Part shown: piece after piece, positions 53,047-60,726 of the stretch
Numbering within the stretch: the stretch's first letter is position 1
Layout of the letters: each line of letters opens with the position of its first letter
Origin: an uncultured Clostridia bacterium
GTDB taxonomy: Bacteria > Bacillota > Clostridia > Oscillospirales > Ruminococcaceae
Length of the DNA: 64,000 nt
Direction of reading: 5' to 3'
NCBI GenBank assembly: GCA_945829235.1
Contig: CALZUA010000010.1
Span: forward strand, 41,762-105,761
Notes under the pieces: generated by a model
Told to the model about the DNA's origin: nothing
Seen by the model: only the letters and a program-made list of their open reading frames with translations
Databases searched by the model: none
Made by a program: the position numbers and the translations under genes

Positions 53047-54315
53047 TTATTCCTCGCTGTTTTTGCCGCTCAGGGTGTAAACCGTGTCAAGCGTGTACAT
53101 ACGCGCGGCGTTTTGGATACGTTCCGATGTAACGGGTTCAAGAGTTTCGGCAAATTCCTCGGGTGTCAAAAACTTGCCGTAGGGGAGCTGAATAAAATAC
53201 CACACCGCAAGCGCGGAGGCGCTGTCGTAAATCGCCTTGTACTGATTTTTCAGCTCCAGCTTCGCCTGCAAAATCTCCTCCTCGGTCACACCGTTTTCGC
53301 AGATATCGCGCAGTTCCTTTAAAATCGCTTGCTCCGCACGTTTTTTGTTCTTCGGTTCAATTCCCGCGTAACAGGTAAGCGTGCGCTTGCTCCTGTCGAT
53401 TAAGCTACTGCAATAATAGCACAGCGACTGCTTTTCACGGATATTTGTGAAAAAGCGAGAGGTTGTCATACCGCCGAGAATACGCGCGAGAAATATGTTT
53501 GCTTCGTGGTCGGCAAGCTCGGGGGCTTTGAAATACATTCGCAGGATTGCCTGCTTCATATCGAACTCGTCCTCAACGTAAGCGGGTTCTTTCTTCAACG
53601 CAGACGGCTTGGAACCAAGCTCGGTAATTGAACAACGGCGGTTTATCGCCGAGAACTCCCGTGCAAAAATCTCCTCGGTATCGGCAAAATCCGAGCAACC
53701 CGCCGCGAAAATCTCAACGCGCGCGGTTTCGAGGATTTCGCGGTACGCCGCATAAGCCGACTGCGCGGTAACCTTTTCTGCGTCCTCGTGAGTACCCGAT
53801 GCCGCAAGCTCGTCTGGCTCGCCGACAAAGGCGGATTTTGCGGCTCTGTAAGCGGCATAGCGGGACTTGTCGTTGATAACGCTGTCAATCGAGTCAATCA
53901 GCTCCGCGCGCATCATCTCGGTAACCTTCTCGTCAAACGCGCCGTTCTCCGCTTTCGGACGGAACAGGCACTCGCACATCAACAGCGCAAGCTCACGCTC
54001 CAGCTTTTCCCCCGAGAGCGCGTAGCGGTCATCGAGAGCTGAGCCGACAATTTCCGTGCAACGCTTGTCCCAGCGCGAATAAGTTGACGTGGAAATCGAC
54101 GCGTCGTACAGGTCGAGGAGCGCCGCAGAGAGCTTGCTGTAATCGGGATAAAGCGCGCAGCACTCCGAGAGCGCGTACGCCGCCAGCGCACAATCGGCGC
54201 GCGGCAGAGCATCAAAATCCGTGAAAAGCGAAACGCTAATTCTGTTTGCTTTAAAGCGGCGGTCGGTTATTCTGCTGAAAAACACGCCGTCTGCAATTTG
54301 TTTTCGTTCAAAAAT
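53047..54315 (-). CDS. M16 peptidase-like protein without zinc motif (YfmF-like)
   Basis: About 422 aa. Homology begins at FERKQIADGVFFSRITDRRF, as in YfmF. The HxxEH site is replaced by YALSECCALYP, so it is inactive and probably forms the second half of a clam-shell with the next protein. FFTNIREKQSLCYYCSS and EEEILQAKLELKNQYKA mark the C-terminal half. No ATG, GTG or TTG lies at a good distance from the only ribosome site, GGGAG (54325-54329). An ATT at 54315, 9 bp away, fits both spacing and homology; a TTG at 54324 abuts the site. Confidence 0.8.
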   Translation of the reverse strand: MFERKQIADGVFFSRITDRRFKANRISVSLFTDFDALPRADCALAAYALSECCALYPDYSKLSAALLDLYDASISTSTYSRWDKRCTEIVGSALDDRYALSGEKLERELALLMCECLFRPKAENGAFDEKVTEMMRAELIDSIDSVINDKSRYAAYRAAKSAFVGEPDELAASGTHEDAEKVTAQSAYAAYREILETARVEIFAAGCSDFADTEEIFAREFSAINRRCSITELGSKPSALKKEPAYVEDEFDMKQAILRMYFKAPELADHEANIFLARILGGMTTSRFFTNIREKQSLCYYCSSLIDRSKRTLTCYAGIEPKNKKRAEQAILKELRDICENGVTEEEILQAKLELKNQYKAIYDSASALAVWYFIQLPYGKFLTPEEFAETLEPVTSERIQNAARMYTLDTVYTLSGKNSEE

Positions 54316-54411
54316 AAAAATCAACTCCCGAATAAAAAATGCACAAAAACTATACCATATTATTATAACACATTCTTTCGCGGATTTCCATATATTTTTT
54401 GTGAAAAAGGC

Positions 54412-54537
54412 AAAAAAACGGGGTTCTTCAAAAAGAACCCGTAAATCAAATGATAAAATTATGTGTAGAACAAAAGAAAGGAGACAACTAAACAAACAAA
54501 CGATAAGGAAGTCAAGAACAACCAATATCTTTTGTTT
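54412..54537 (-). ncRNA. Candidate small RNA of about 126 nt
   Basis: A complete short transcription unit: a consensus promoter at 54544-54572, start near 54537, and a strong terminator ACGGGTTCTT/AAGAACCCCGT plus seven T ending near 54412. No open frame with a ribosome site lies within it. An unpaired-looking segment GTTGTCTCCTTTC is complementary to GAAAGGAG-type ribosome sites, as in several Firmicute regulatory RNAs. It is separate from the M16 operon, whose start is downstream of the terminator. Confidence 0.6.
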
Positions 54538-54543
54538 GATTAA

Positions 54544-54572
54544 ATTATACAGCAAATGCTGAAAAATGTCAA
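54544..54572 (-). promoter_or_regulatory. Promoter of the candidate small RNA
   Basis: Perfect consensus on the minus strand: TTGACA, 17 bp ending TTGCTG, TATAAT. No coding gene follows before the terminator. Confidence 0.85.
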
Positions 54573-54766
54573 TAGTTTTATGCTATTTTGAACAAAATTC
54601 AACAAATCCTACAAATTCACACCTGATTATTAAACAAATTGCCTACAAATCCGGAGAAAATTTCCTGTAAACGTTTACACAAGCACGGGATTTTGTTATT
54701 TTTTGGAAAAACAAAGAAAAACGGCATTGCTTTGAGGAAAAATCTGAATTTTTTCTGCGAAAGGGC

Positions 54767-54795
54767 TTGACAAAACGATTTATGTGTGGTATAAT
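54767..54795 (+). promoter_or_regulatory. Promoter of rplU-prp-rpmA
   Basis: TTGACA, 17 bp ending TGTGTGG, TATAAT, as expected for a highly expressed ribosomal gene. Confidence 0.93.
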
Positions 54796-54802
54796 AATTA
54801 AG

Positions 54803-54877
54803 CCGCTTGTGCAGGGTTTTTTAAAAAGCATTCGGCTTTGCCCTTTCACAGCGAGTTCTTAAAAAAGAGGTATGAAA
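54803..54877 (+). promoter_or_regulatory. rplU leader (L21 leader candidate)
   Basis: A 75-nt leader in which AGCCG (54810) pairs with CGGCT (54833), and TGTGCAGGG can pair alternatively with CCCTTTCACA. This resembles the L21 autoregulatory leader known upstream of rplU in Firmicutes. The ribosome site is AGAGGT. Confidence 0.6.
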
Positions 54878-54878
54878 T

Positions 54879-55184
54879 ATGTACGCAGTAATCGAAACAG
54901 GCGGAAAGCAGTATCAGGTTAAAGAGGGCGACACCATCTTTATCGAGAAGCTGGACGCAGAGGGCGAAATCACCTTCGACAAGGTTGTTATGGTAGGCGG
55001 CGACGGCTCCGTAAAGGTTGGCGCTCCTTATGTTGACGGCGCTTCCGTTAAGGCAAAGCTCGTGAAGAACGGCAAGGCAAAGAAAATCACCGTTTTCACC
55101 TACAAGCCCAAGAAGCACATCAAGAAAAAGCAGGGCCACAGACAGCCGTACAGCCAGGTTCAGATTGAGGCTATCAACGCGTAA
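54879..55184 (+). CDS. rplU: Ribosomal protein L21
   Basis: 101 aa. [20 protein letters not shown] is the bL21 N-terminal signature, and [20 protein letters not shown] is the rRNA-binding basic loop. It is a large-subunit protein. The stop overlaps the prp start by one base, so the order rplU-prp-rpmA typical of Firmicutes is kept. Confidence 0.98.
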   Translation: MYAVIETGGKQYQVKEGDTIFIEKLDAEGEITFDKVVMVGGDGSVKVGAPYVDGASVKAKLVKNGKAKKITVFTYKPKKHIKKKQGHRQPYSQVQIEAINA

Positions 55185-55510
55185 TGCTGAAATGTGTGTT
55201 CTATAAGAACGGCGGGAGCTTTTCGGGCTTTCGGATAAGCGGTCACGCGGGCTACGAAACCGAAAACGGCGATGTTGTGTGCGCGGCGGTGAGCTCAGGC
55301 ACAATGCTTGTCTGCAACACCATAACCGATTTTTTCGGAGCAAAGGCTGACGTTGAGGTTCTCGAAAACCAAATCACGCTTCGGCTTCTTGAACAAAACA
55401 AGCCCTCGGAACAGCTTCTGGAGTCGTTTTATACGCACATTGAGATGATAGCACAGGATTACAAAAAGGTTAAAATCGAAATCAAGTCGGGAGGAAAAGA
55501 AAATGATTAA
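55184..55510 (+). CDS. prp: Ribosomal-processing cysteine protease Prp
   Basis: 108 aa. The active-site His lies in [10 protein letters not shown] and the Cys in [19 protein letters not shown], the two residues of Prp. It removes the N-terminal extension of L27 before ribosome assembly. It overlaps rpmA by 8 bp, and rpmA does carry the cleavage-site extension, so the pair is functional in principle. Confidence 0.95.
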   Translation: MLKCVFYKNGGSFSGFRISGHAGYETENGDVVCAAVSSGTMLVCNTITDFFGAKADVEVLENQITLRLLEQNKPSEQLLESFYTHIEMIAQDYKKVKIEIKSGGKEND

Positions 55511-55787
55511 AATCAGTTTACAGTATTTCGCTCATAAAAAGGGAATGGGTTCGACCAAGAACGGCCGCGATTCCGAGTCCAAAAGACTTGGCGTAAAGCG
55601 CGCTGACGGTCAGTTCGTGCCTGCGGGAAATATTCTCGTAAGACAGCGCGGAACTCATATTCACCCCGGAAACAATGTCGGCAAGGGTTCTGACGATACC
55701 CTTTACGCGCTTATCGACGGCACCGTTAAGTTCGAGCGCGTTGGCCGCGACAGAAAACAGGTCAGCGTTTACGCCGAGGCTGAATAA
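55503..55787 (+). CDS. rpmA: Ribosomal protein L27 with Prp-cleaved extension
   Basis: 94 aa. The start [20 protein letters not shown] contains the Firmicute extension (family LNLQFFA-HKKG), here ISLQYF before AHKKG, so Prp should cut after Phe9. [19 protein letters not shown] and [18 protein letters not shown] are the bL27 core. The freed N-terminus reaches the peptidyl transferase centre. A terminator follows. Confidence 0.98.
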   Translation: MIKISLQYFAHKKGMGSTKNGRDSESKRLGVKRADGQFVPAGNILVRQRGTHIHPGNNVGKGSDDTLYALIDGTVKFERVGRDRKQVSVYAEAE

Positions 55788-55806
55788 TTAACCTTCGATG
55801 AGTACA

Positions 55807-55838
55807 AAAAGCCGGATAGTTGATATCCGGCTTATTTC
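55807..55838 (+). terminator. Terminator after rpmA
   Basis: AAGCCGGATA/ATATCCGGCTT with a short loop and TATTTCTCATTTT. Confidence 0.8.
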
Positions 55839-55936
55839 TCATTTTAACGGCGCAATTTAACGGCAATAATTGTGCATTTTCGCTCAAGAATAGAACCGGT
55901 TTTTTCGGTTAAAACATATTAAAAGGAGGCGCGCTT

Positions 55937-57211
55937 ATGTTCGCGGACAAGGTTAATATTTCGATAAAGGCAGGCGACGGCGGAAACGGCGCGGTGTCCT
56001 TCCACAGAGAAAAATACGTTGCGGCGGGCGGTCCTGACGGCGGTGACGGCGGAAAAGGCTCGGACATCGTTTTTGTCGCGGACGACAGCCTGTCAACGCT
56101 CATAGATTTCCGTTACAAGAAGAAATACGTTGCCCCGAACGGTGAACCCGGCGGCGCAAAACGCTGTTCGGGCAAGTCGATGGAACCGACCGTTATCCGA
56201 GTTCCGCGCGGCACTGTTGTAAAAGACGCGAAAACCGGCAGAATTATGGCGGATATTTCGGGCGATGAACCCGTTGTAATTGCGCGCGGCGGCAAGGGCG
56301 GCTGGGGCAATATGCACTTCGCAACTCCCACACGACAAATTCCCCGTTTCTCAAAGCCGGGTTTTCCGGGAGAAAAATTCGAGGTTACGCTGGAGCTGAA
56401 GTTGCTTGCGGACGTTGGTCTGGTGGGATTTCCGAACGTTGGTAAATCCACGTTAATCAGCGTTGTGAGCGCCGCAAAGCCCAAAATCGCGAACTACCAT
56501 TTCACCACGCTCACACCTGTTCTCGGTGTCGTAAAACGCGGCGAAAAATCCTTTGTTATGGCGGATATTCCGGGGCTTATCGAGGGTGCGTCCGAGGGCG
56601 CGGGGCTTGGTCACGAGTTTTTGCGGCATGTCGAGCGCTGCCGCCTGATAATCCACGTTGTTGACGTTTCGGGCATCGAGGGGCGCGACCCTATCGAGGA
56701 TTACGAAAAAATCAATGCCGAGCTTGCGAATTTCTCGGAGGATTTGTCCGAATTGCCGCAGATTGTCGCGGCAAACAAGTGCGACCTCGCCGATGAGGAG
56801 CAAGTCGCGCGCTTTGAGGAATATATCGCGGGAAAAGGTCTGAAGCTGTTCAGGATTTCCGCCGCGACAACCGAGGGCACAGCCGAGCTTATGGACGAGG
56901 CTTGCGCGGAGCTTGACAAGCTCCCGCCCGTGAAGCGCTTCGAGCCGACTCCGCTTTCGCTCGAGGAGCTGGAGAAAATGGCTGAGGAAAAGCGCTCGTT
57001 CAGCATCGAAAACGAGGACGGCGTGTTTATAGTCACGGCGGATTGGCTTGCGCCGATTTTGTACAACTGCAATATGGAGGACTACGAGAGCCTGCAATAT
57101 TTCCAGCGCGTTCTCCGTCAAAGCGGAATTATAGACGAGCTTGAGCGTATGGGAATCGAGGAGGACGACGTGGTTTCCATCTACGATTTTGAGTTCAATT
57201 ACGTTAGATAA
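55937..57211 (+). CDS. obgE: GTPase Obg
   Basis: 424 aa. The glycine-rich Obg domain (1-157) has ISIKAGDGGNGAVSFHREKY and GGPDGGDGGKGSDIVFVAD. The GTPase domain has G1 GFPNVGKSTL, G3 DIPGLIEGA and G4 ANKCDLA. The C-terminal OCT domain (about 345-424) has FSIENEDGVFIVTADWLAP and ends GIEEDDVVSIYDFEFNYV. It is a ribosome-assembly and stress GTPase. ATG follows AAAGGAGG. No promoter was identified in the 150 bp after the rpmA terminator. Confidence 0.97.
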   Translation: MFADKVNISIKAGDGGNGAVSFHREKYVAAGGPDGGDGGKGSDIVFVADDSLSTLIDFRYKKKYVAPNGEPGGAKRCSGKSMEPTVIRVPRGTVVKDAKTGRIMADISGDEPVVIARGGKGGWGNMHFATPTRQIPRFSKPGFPGEKFEVTLELKLLADVGLVGFPNVGKSTLISVVSAAKPKIANYHFTTLTPVLGVVKRGEKSFVMADIPGLIEGASEGAGLGHEFLRHVERCRLIIHVVDVSGIEGRDPIEDYEKINAELANFSEDLSELPQIVAANKCDLADEEQVARFEEYIAGKGLKLFRISAATTEGTAELMDEACAELDKLPPVKRFEPTPLSLEELEKMAEEKRSFSIENEDGVFIVTADWLAPILYNCNMEDYESLQYFQRVLRQSGIIDELERMGIEEDDVVSIYDFEFNYVR

Positions 57212-57276
57212 AAAACAACCGGACCGGCGAGAAATCGTCAGTCCGCTTCCGAGAGCGGGATTTCGGAGGTTTTACT

Positions 57277-57972
57277 ATGAGTTCTATCGGCAATTTAATC
57301 AACGGTCTTGACCGCCCGACAGCGGGCAGTGAGGAAACGGCAACGCGGGTTCTTGCGCTTTGCGGGAATGTTTCGCCGAAAAACGCGCTGTTCATCGGTG
57401 ACGAGTATTTCACGCCAACGCTTGTTAAAAAGACAACCGGCGCGGAGGTTGCCGCTTGCTTTTTCGAGCAGTTTCGCGCGGACAGAGCCGCGGCTATGGG
57501 ATTTTCGGCAAGGGTTGTTATGCCGTTTGAAATTCCGCCAAGCGAAAACAGCTGGGATTTCATCTGGTACAACGGAGTATCTTCGCTTGAAGGCTCGGCA
57601 CGGCTTCTGGAGCAGATTCACGATAACCTTGAAAAAGGCGGCACGGCGGTGTTCAGGACGCTTTGCTGGCTAATCGAGCCGTCGCCCGATACCAAGTGCT
57701 ATGTGGAGCGCCGTTTCGGAAAGCCCGAGGCTCTTGACGCGGTTTTGAGAAACGCAAAGGATCAGGGCTTCAAAATCCGCGATTTTTACATTGCCCCGAA
57801 AACCGACTGGACGCACGGTCTTTACGAGCCGCTCAAAAACGCTATGCAAAAGCTTGAGGGCGTTTCGGAGGAAGGCGAGGAAACGGGAATTTCGGAGCTG
57901 AACAAAGAAATGTATATGTTTGATTTGCACAGCGAGGAGTACAGCTTTGTCTATTACATTCTTGAAAAGTGA
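57277..57972 (+). CDS. Methyltransferase-like protein with altered SAM site
   Basis: 231 aa. The layout looks like a class I SAM-dependent methyltransferase: NALFIGDEYFTPTLVKKTTG at the motif I position, VAACFFEQFRADRAAAMGF, WDFIWYNGVSSLEGSARLLE and EKGGTAVFRTLCWLIEPSPD. The glycine-rich motif I (usually DxGxGxG) is reduced to IGDEYFTP, so SAM binding is doubtful. GGAGG precedes the ATG. Its end overlaps the mrnC start by 26 bp. The function is not known. Confidence 0.65.
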   Translation: MSSIGNLINGLDRPTAGSEETATRVLALCGNVSPKNALFIGDEYFTPTLVKKTTGAEVAACFFEQFRADRAAAMGFSARVVMPFEIPPSENSWDFIWYNGVSSLEGSARLLEQIHDNLEKGGTAVFRTLCWLIEPSPDTKCYVERRFGKPEALDAVLRNAKDQGFKIRDFYIAPKTDWTHGLYEPLKNAMQKLEGVSEEGEETGISELNKEMYMFDLHSEEYSFVYYILEK

Positions 57973-58369
57973 GCCACTCTCCGAAAAAGAAGCGGCGGCT
58001 TATTCACCGAACGTTCTCGCGTTTTACGGGGACTCGGTTTACGAAACGCTTGTTCGCGAGAACATTGTCCGAAATCATCAGACAAACGCGGGTAAACTCC
58101 ACGAGCTTGCCGTAAAACGCGTTCGCGCGAGTTTTCAGTCCGAGGCGGTGAACATTGTCGAGCCGCTCCTCACGGAAAAAGAAGCCGACATTTTGCGGCG
58201 CGGACGAAACGCGGGAGGAATTTCAATTCCAAAGAGCGCGAAAGCCTCCGAATACCGCCGTGCGACCGCGCTCGAAACGCTTTTCGGGTACCTCGCATTG
58301 AGCGGGCAAAACGACCGTTTGAGAGAACTTTTTGACGCAATTATCAATACGTTTTCCGAAGAAGGTTGA
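57947..58369 (+). CDS. mrnC: Mini-ribonuclease III
   Basis: 140 aa from TTG 57947, chosen because GAGGAG lies exactly 7 bp upstream. It is a catalytic RNase III domain without dsRNA-binding domain. SPNVLAFYGDSVYETLVREN holds the acidic signature, HELAVKRVRASFQSEAVN follows, and ATALETLFGYLALSGQ supplies the second acidic pair (E, with D from GDS). Mini-III matures 23S rRNA ends in Firmicutes. It overlaps the methyltransferase-like gene and lies 4 bp before yitT. Confidence 0.9.
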   Translation: MSITFLKSEPLSEKEAAAYSPNVLAFYGDSVYETLVRENIVRNHQTNAGKLHELAVKRVRASFQSEAVNIVEPLLTEKEADILRRGRNAGGISIPKSAKASEYRRATALETLFGYLALSGQNDRLRELFDAIINTFSEEG

Positions 58370-58373
58370 GCAA

Positions 58374-59234
58374 ATGAAAAAAGGTTTGCGCCGTTGGATA
58401 ATAGACATTTTGGTTATGATTTTAGCCGCGGCGATTTATTCGCTCGGAGTGCATTTCTTCATCACCCCGAACGATATCGCTCCGGGCGGCGTGACGGGAA
58501 TTGCGATTATTCTCACAAATTTTTGGGGGATAAGCGTCGGAACACTGATTTTTTTGCTGAACATTCCGCTGATTATCGCGGGATTTATCCTGCTGAACAA
58601 AACAACGATGATTAAAACAATGATTTCGGTTGTTTTGATAACGGTTTTCACGAATTTGGCGGAGATGTTTGTTCCCGTATATGACGCGTCGGGCGGAAAC
58701 GGCGTTATTGCGGCAATTTTCGGCGGCGCGGCAATGGGTATCGGTCTGGGTCTCGGCTATAACCGCGAAAGTACCTCGGGCGGCACGGATATCCTCACCA
58801 AAATTATCGGGAAATATCACACCGATTTTAAGCTCGGGGCAATTCAGGCGGTACTGGACGGGATTGTTGTCGTTATGGGATTTGTGGTTTATCGCGATGT
58901 CAACACCGTGCTTTTCGCGGCGATTGCGATTTTCGTGCAGTCAAAGCTCACCGATACCATCGTTTACGGCAGTCAGGAAAGCCGCTTTATGCTGATTTTC
59001 TCGGAGAACTACAAGGAAATCGCCGAGGAGATTTTGAAGCAGAGCAACGGCGTGACGCTGTTTAAGGGCGAGGGCGCGTACAGCGGAAACGAGCGGCAGG
59101 TTCTCGCAACAGCGGTTCACAGAAGCAATTATTCCAAGGTAAAACGCATTGTAAAAACCGCCGACCCCAAAGCGTTTGTTATAACGACAAGCGCAAACGA
59201 GGTTTACGGCGAGGGTTTTACGAAGTTAAATTAA
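58374..59234 (+). CDS. YitT family membrane protein
   Basis: 286 aa from ATG 58374 after GAAGG. Five hydrophobic segments make up the YitT membrane domain (IYSLGVHFFITPNDIAPGGV; TLIFLLNIPLIIAGFILL; YNRESTSGGTDILTKII). A C-terminal cytosolic DUF2179 domain (about 215-286) reads RQVLATAVHRSNYSKVKRIV and AFVITTSANEVYGEGF. The family is widespread in Firmicutes with unknown transport role. It lies just behind mrnC, and yebC follows with its own ribosome site. Confidence 0.92.
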   Translation: MKKGLRRWIIDILVMILAAAIYSLGVHFFITPNDIAPGGVTGIAIILTNFWGISVGTLIFLLNIPLIIAGFILLNKTTMIKTMISVVLITVFTNLAEMFVPVYDASGGNGVIAAIFGGAAMGIGLGLGYNRESTSGGTDILTKIIGKYHTDFKLGAIQAVLDGIVVVMGFVVYRDVNTVLFAAIAIFVQSKLTDTIVYGSQESRFMLIFSENYKEIAEEILKQSNGVTLFKGEGAYSGNERQVLATAVHRSNYSKVKRIVKTADPKAFVITTSANEVYGEGFTKLN

Positions 59235-59287
59235 GCGGAAAAAATTAGGTTATTAAATCAATTTTTACTTAATAAAGGAGAAATATT

Positions 59288-60037
59288 ATGTCAGGACATT
59301 CAAAATGGAGTACAATCAAGCGCAAAAAGGGTGAAAAGGACGGCGCAAGAGCAAAGGTTTTCACGAAAATAAGCCGTGAAATTCTCGTTTGCGTTAAGGA
59401 AACGGGAAGCGCAGACCCCAACAACAACTCAAAGCTGGCGGCGCTTGTTCAAAAGGCAAAGTCCAACAATATCCCGAACGACAACATCGACCGTCTGCTT
59501 AAAAAAGCGGCTGGCGGCGGCGAGAAGAACGACTACGAAAACTGCGTTTACGAGGGCTACGGACCGGGCGGAGTTGCGGTAATCGTTGACTGCTTGACCG
59601 ACAACCGAAACCGTACTGCGGGTGAAATCCGCCACTATTTCGACAAATCCGGCGGCAATATGGGCAACACGGGTTGCGTGTCGTTTATGTTCTCACTGAA
59701 GGGCGTTATCGTGCTCAACAACGAGGACGGCGATATTGACGAGGACAAAGCAATGGAGGATATTCTCGAAAGCGGCGCGGACGATTTTGCTTTTGAGGAC
59801 GATGTTGTTGAGATTTCGACCGACCCTGCGACCGTGGGAGCTGTTGCCGAGGAGCTGACAAAGCGCGGTTATCAGGTAATTTCCGCGGAGGCGGCGCAGG
59901 TGCCTTCTACTTATACGACGCTCACCGATGAAGACCAGCTCAAGAAGATGGGACAGTTGCTGGAAATGCTTGACGACAACGATGATGTGCAGAACGTTTG
60001 GCACAACTGGGACGAGCCGGAGAGCGACGAGGATTAA
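59288..60037 (+). CDS. yebC: YebC/PmpR family protein
   Basis: 249 aa. SGHSKWSTIKRKKGEKDGAR is the family N-terminus. NIPNDNIDRLLKKAAGGGEK and YEGYGPGGVAVIVDCLTDNR follow, and GNMGNTGCVSFMF is the central signature. Family members act as transcription regulators or, as recently shown for YebC, aid translation of proline stretches. AAAGGAG precedes the ATG. Structured repeats, not a simple terminator, follow the gene. Confidence 0.96.
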   Translation: MSGHSKWSTIKRKKGEKDGARAKVFTKISREILVCVKETGSADPNNNSKLAALVQKAKSNNIPNDNIDRLLKKAAGGGEKNDYENCVYEGYGPGGVAVIVDCLTDNRNRTAGEIRHYFDKSGGNMGNTGCVSFMFSLKGVIVLNNEDGDIDEDKAMEDILESGADDFAFEDDVVEISTDPATVGAVAEELTKRGYQVISAEAAQVPSTYTTLTDEDQLKKMGQLLEMLDDNDDVQNVWHNWDEPESDED

Positions 60038-60163
60038 GCGCGGAATTTTCGCAAAGCTGTAATCGAGCACCGCGAAGCGAAAAAAGTCTTTTTGGAGTTC
60101 TAGTGAAACCTTCGGTTTCCTTAACCTTTTTCTTCAGAAAAAGGTTCTTGGTCGCCGAAGGCA

Positions 60164-60250
60164 CTGGAGCGAAGCGACAAAATCAAAATTCAACACGAAC
60201 AACCTCCCCGAGCATTTTTCGGTTTGATACCGAAAAATGCAGGGGATAAA
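60164..60250 (+). repeat. 87-bp dispersed repeat, copy 1
   Basis: It differs from 63046-63132 at a single base. It carries an 11-bp stem GCATTTTTCGG/CCGAAAAATGC with loop TTTGATA, flanked by CCCC and GGGG that can extend the stem. Confidence 0.9.
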
Positions 60251-60392
60251 TTTTTGCAAAGCAAGTTAAAGAACTAATTCACAAAGTAATTTTCTGCAAA
60301 CCGACTTGAAAATCAGTTTTGCGACCATTGCCAAATTTTTTTGCGAACGCAAAAAAATTCGCAAATCCCTCTTAGCAAATTTATCTTAACAG

Positions 60393-60489
60393 GCGGGTGC
60401 AGTCACGCCTATCAAATTTGTTAATTTCTCTAACAACGAGGCGTGACTGCACCCGCGCATTTTCGGCGGTTCGATGCCGCCGAAAATGC
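60393..60489 (+). repeat. Double-hairpin element, copy 1
   Basis: First stem GCGGGTGCAGTCACGCC/GGCGTGACTGCACCCGC (17 bp, loop about 30 nt), directly followed by second stem GCATTTTCGGCGG/CCGCCGAAAATGC (13 bp) with loop TTCGATG. Confidence 0.9.
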
Positions 60490-60539
60490 AAACACCTCTC
60501 ACAAATTTTGTTCCAACCAACAAACTTCGCATCATGAAA

Positions 60540-60572
60540 GCGATTTTTCGGGTTCGATGCCCGAAAAATCGC
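60540..60572 (+). repeat. T-loop hairpin, single copy
   Basis: GCGATTTTTCGGG/CCCGAAAAATCGC with loop TTCGATG, identical to 48720-48752. Confidence 0.85.
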
Positions 60573-60678
60573 CGTGGCTTCGCAGAAGCCAAGAATTCGC
60601 TCGCAATAGACCGCCGCGGCTACCGCAAATCCCGCATCGTTCGCGAAAAAGCCGGTAAACAAACAAATTCAGCTAAAC

Positions 60679-60716
60679 AAACAACCCACGGAAAAGCTCC
60701 GTGGGTTAGCTTTATT
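60679..60716. terminator. Bidirectional terminator before the lipoprotein gene end
   Basis: AACCCACGGA/TCCGTGGGTT with a 5-nt loop. It is followed on the minus strand by TGTTTGTTTG and on the plus strand by AGCTTTATTT. It ends the minus-strand lipoprotein gene. Confidence 0.85.
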
Positions 60717-60726
60717 TGGGATAAAA

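Larger units (their letters stand above)
54316..54878. other. 563-bp intergenic region with sRNA candidate and rplU control region
   Basis: No protein gene is seen. From left to right it holds a possible weak minus promoter for the M16 operon (TATAAT near 54361-54368), a minus-strand terminator (54412-54442), the body and promoter of a candidate small RNA on the minus strand, an AT-rich stretch, and the plus-strand promoter and leader of rplU. Confidence 0.7.
60038..60726. repeat. Structured repeat cluster A, behind yebC
   Basis: No gene in 689 bp. It contains: the GCGAAGCGAAAAAAGTCTTTTTG block (60072); a hairpin GAAACC/GGTTTC; the terminator-like hairpin AACCTTTTTCT/AGAAAAAGGTT (60123-60146); an 87-bp block (60164-60250) repeated at 63046-63132; the double hairpin 60393-60489; the T-loop hairpin 60540-60572; a small GGCTTCGCAGAAGCC hairpin; and a terminator at the right end. 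Between 60251 and 60390 lies AT-rich DNA with short GCAAA repeats and nothing else recognised. Confidence 0.8.
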
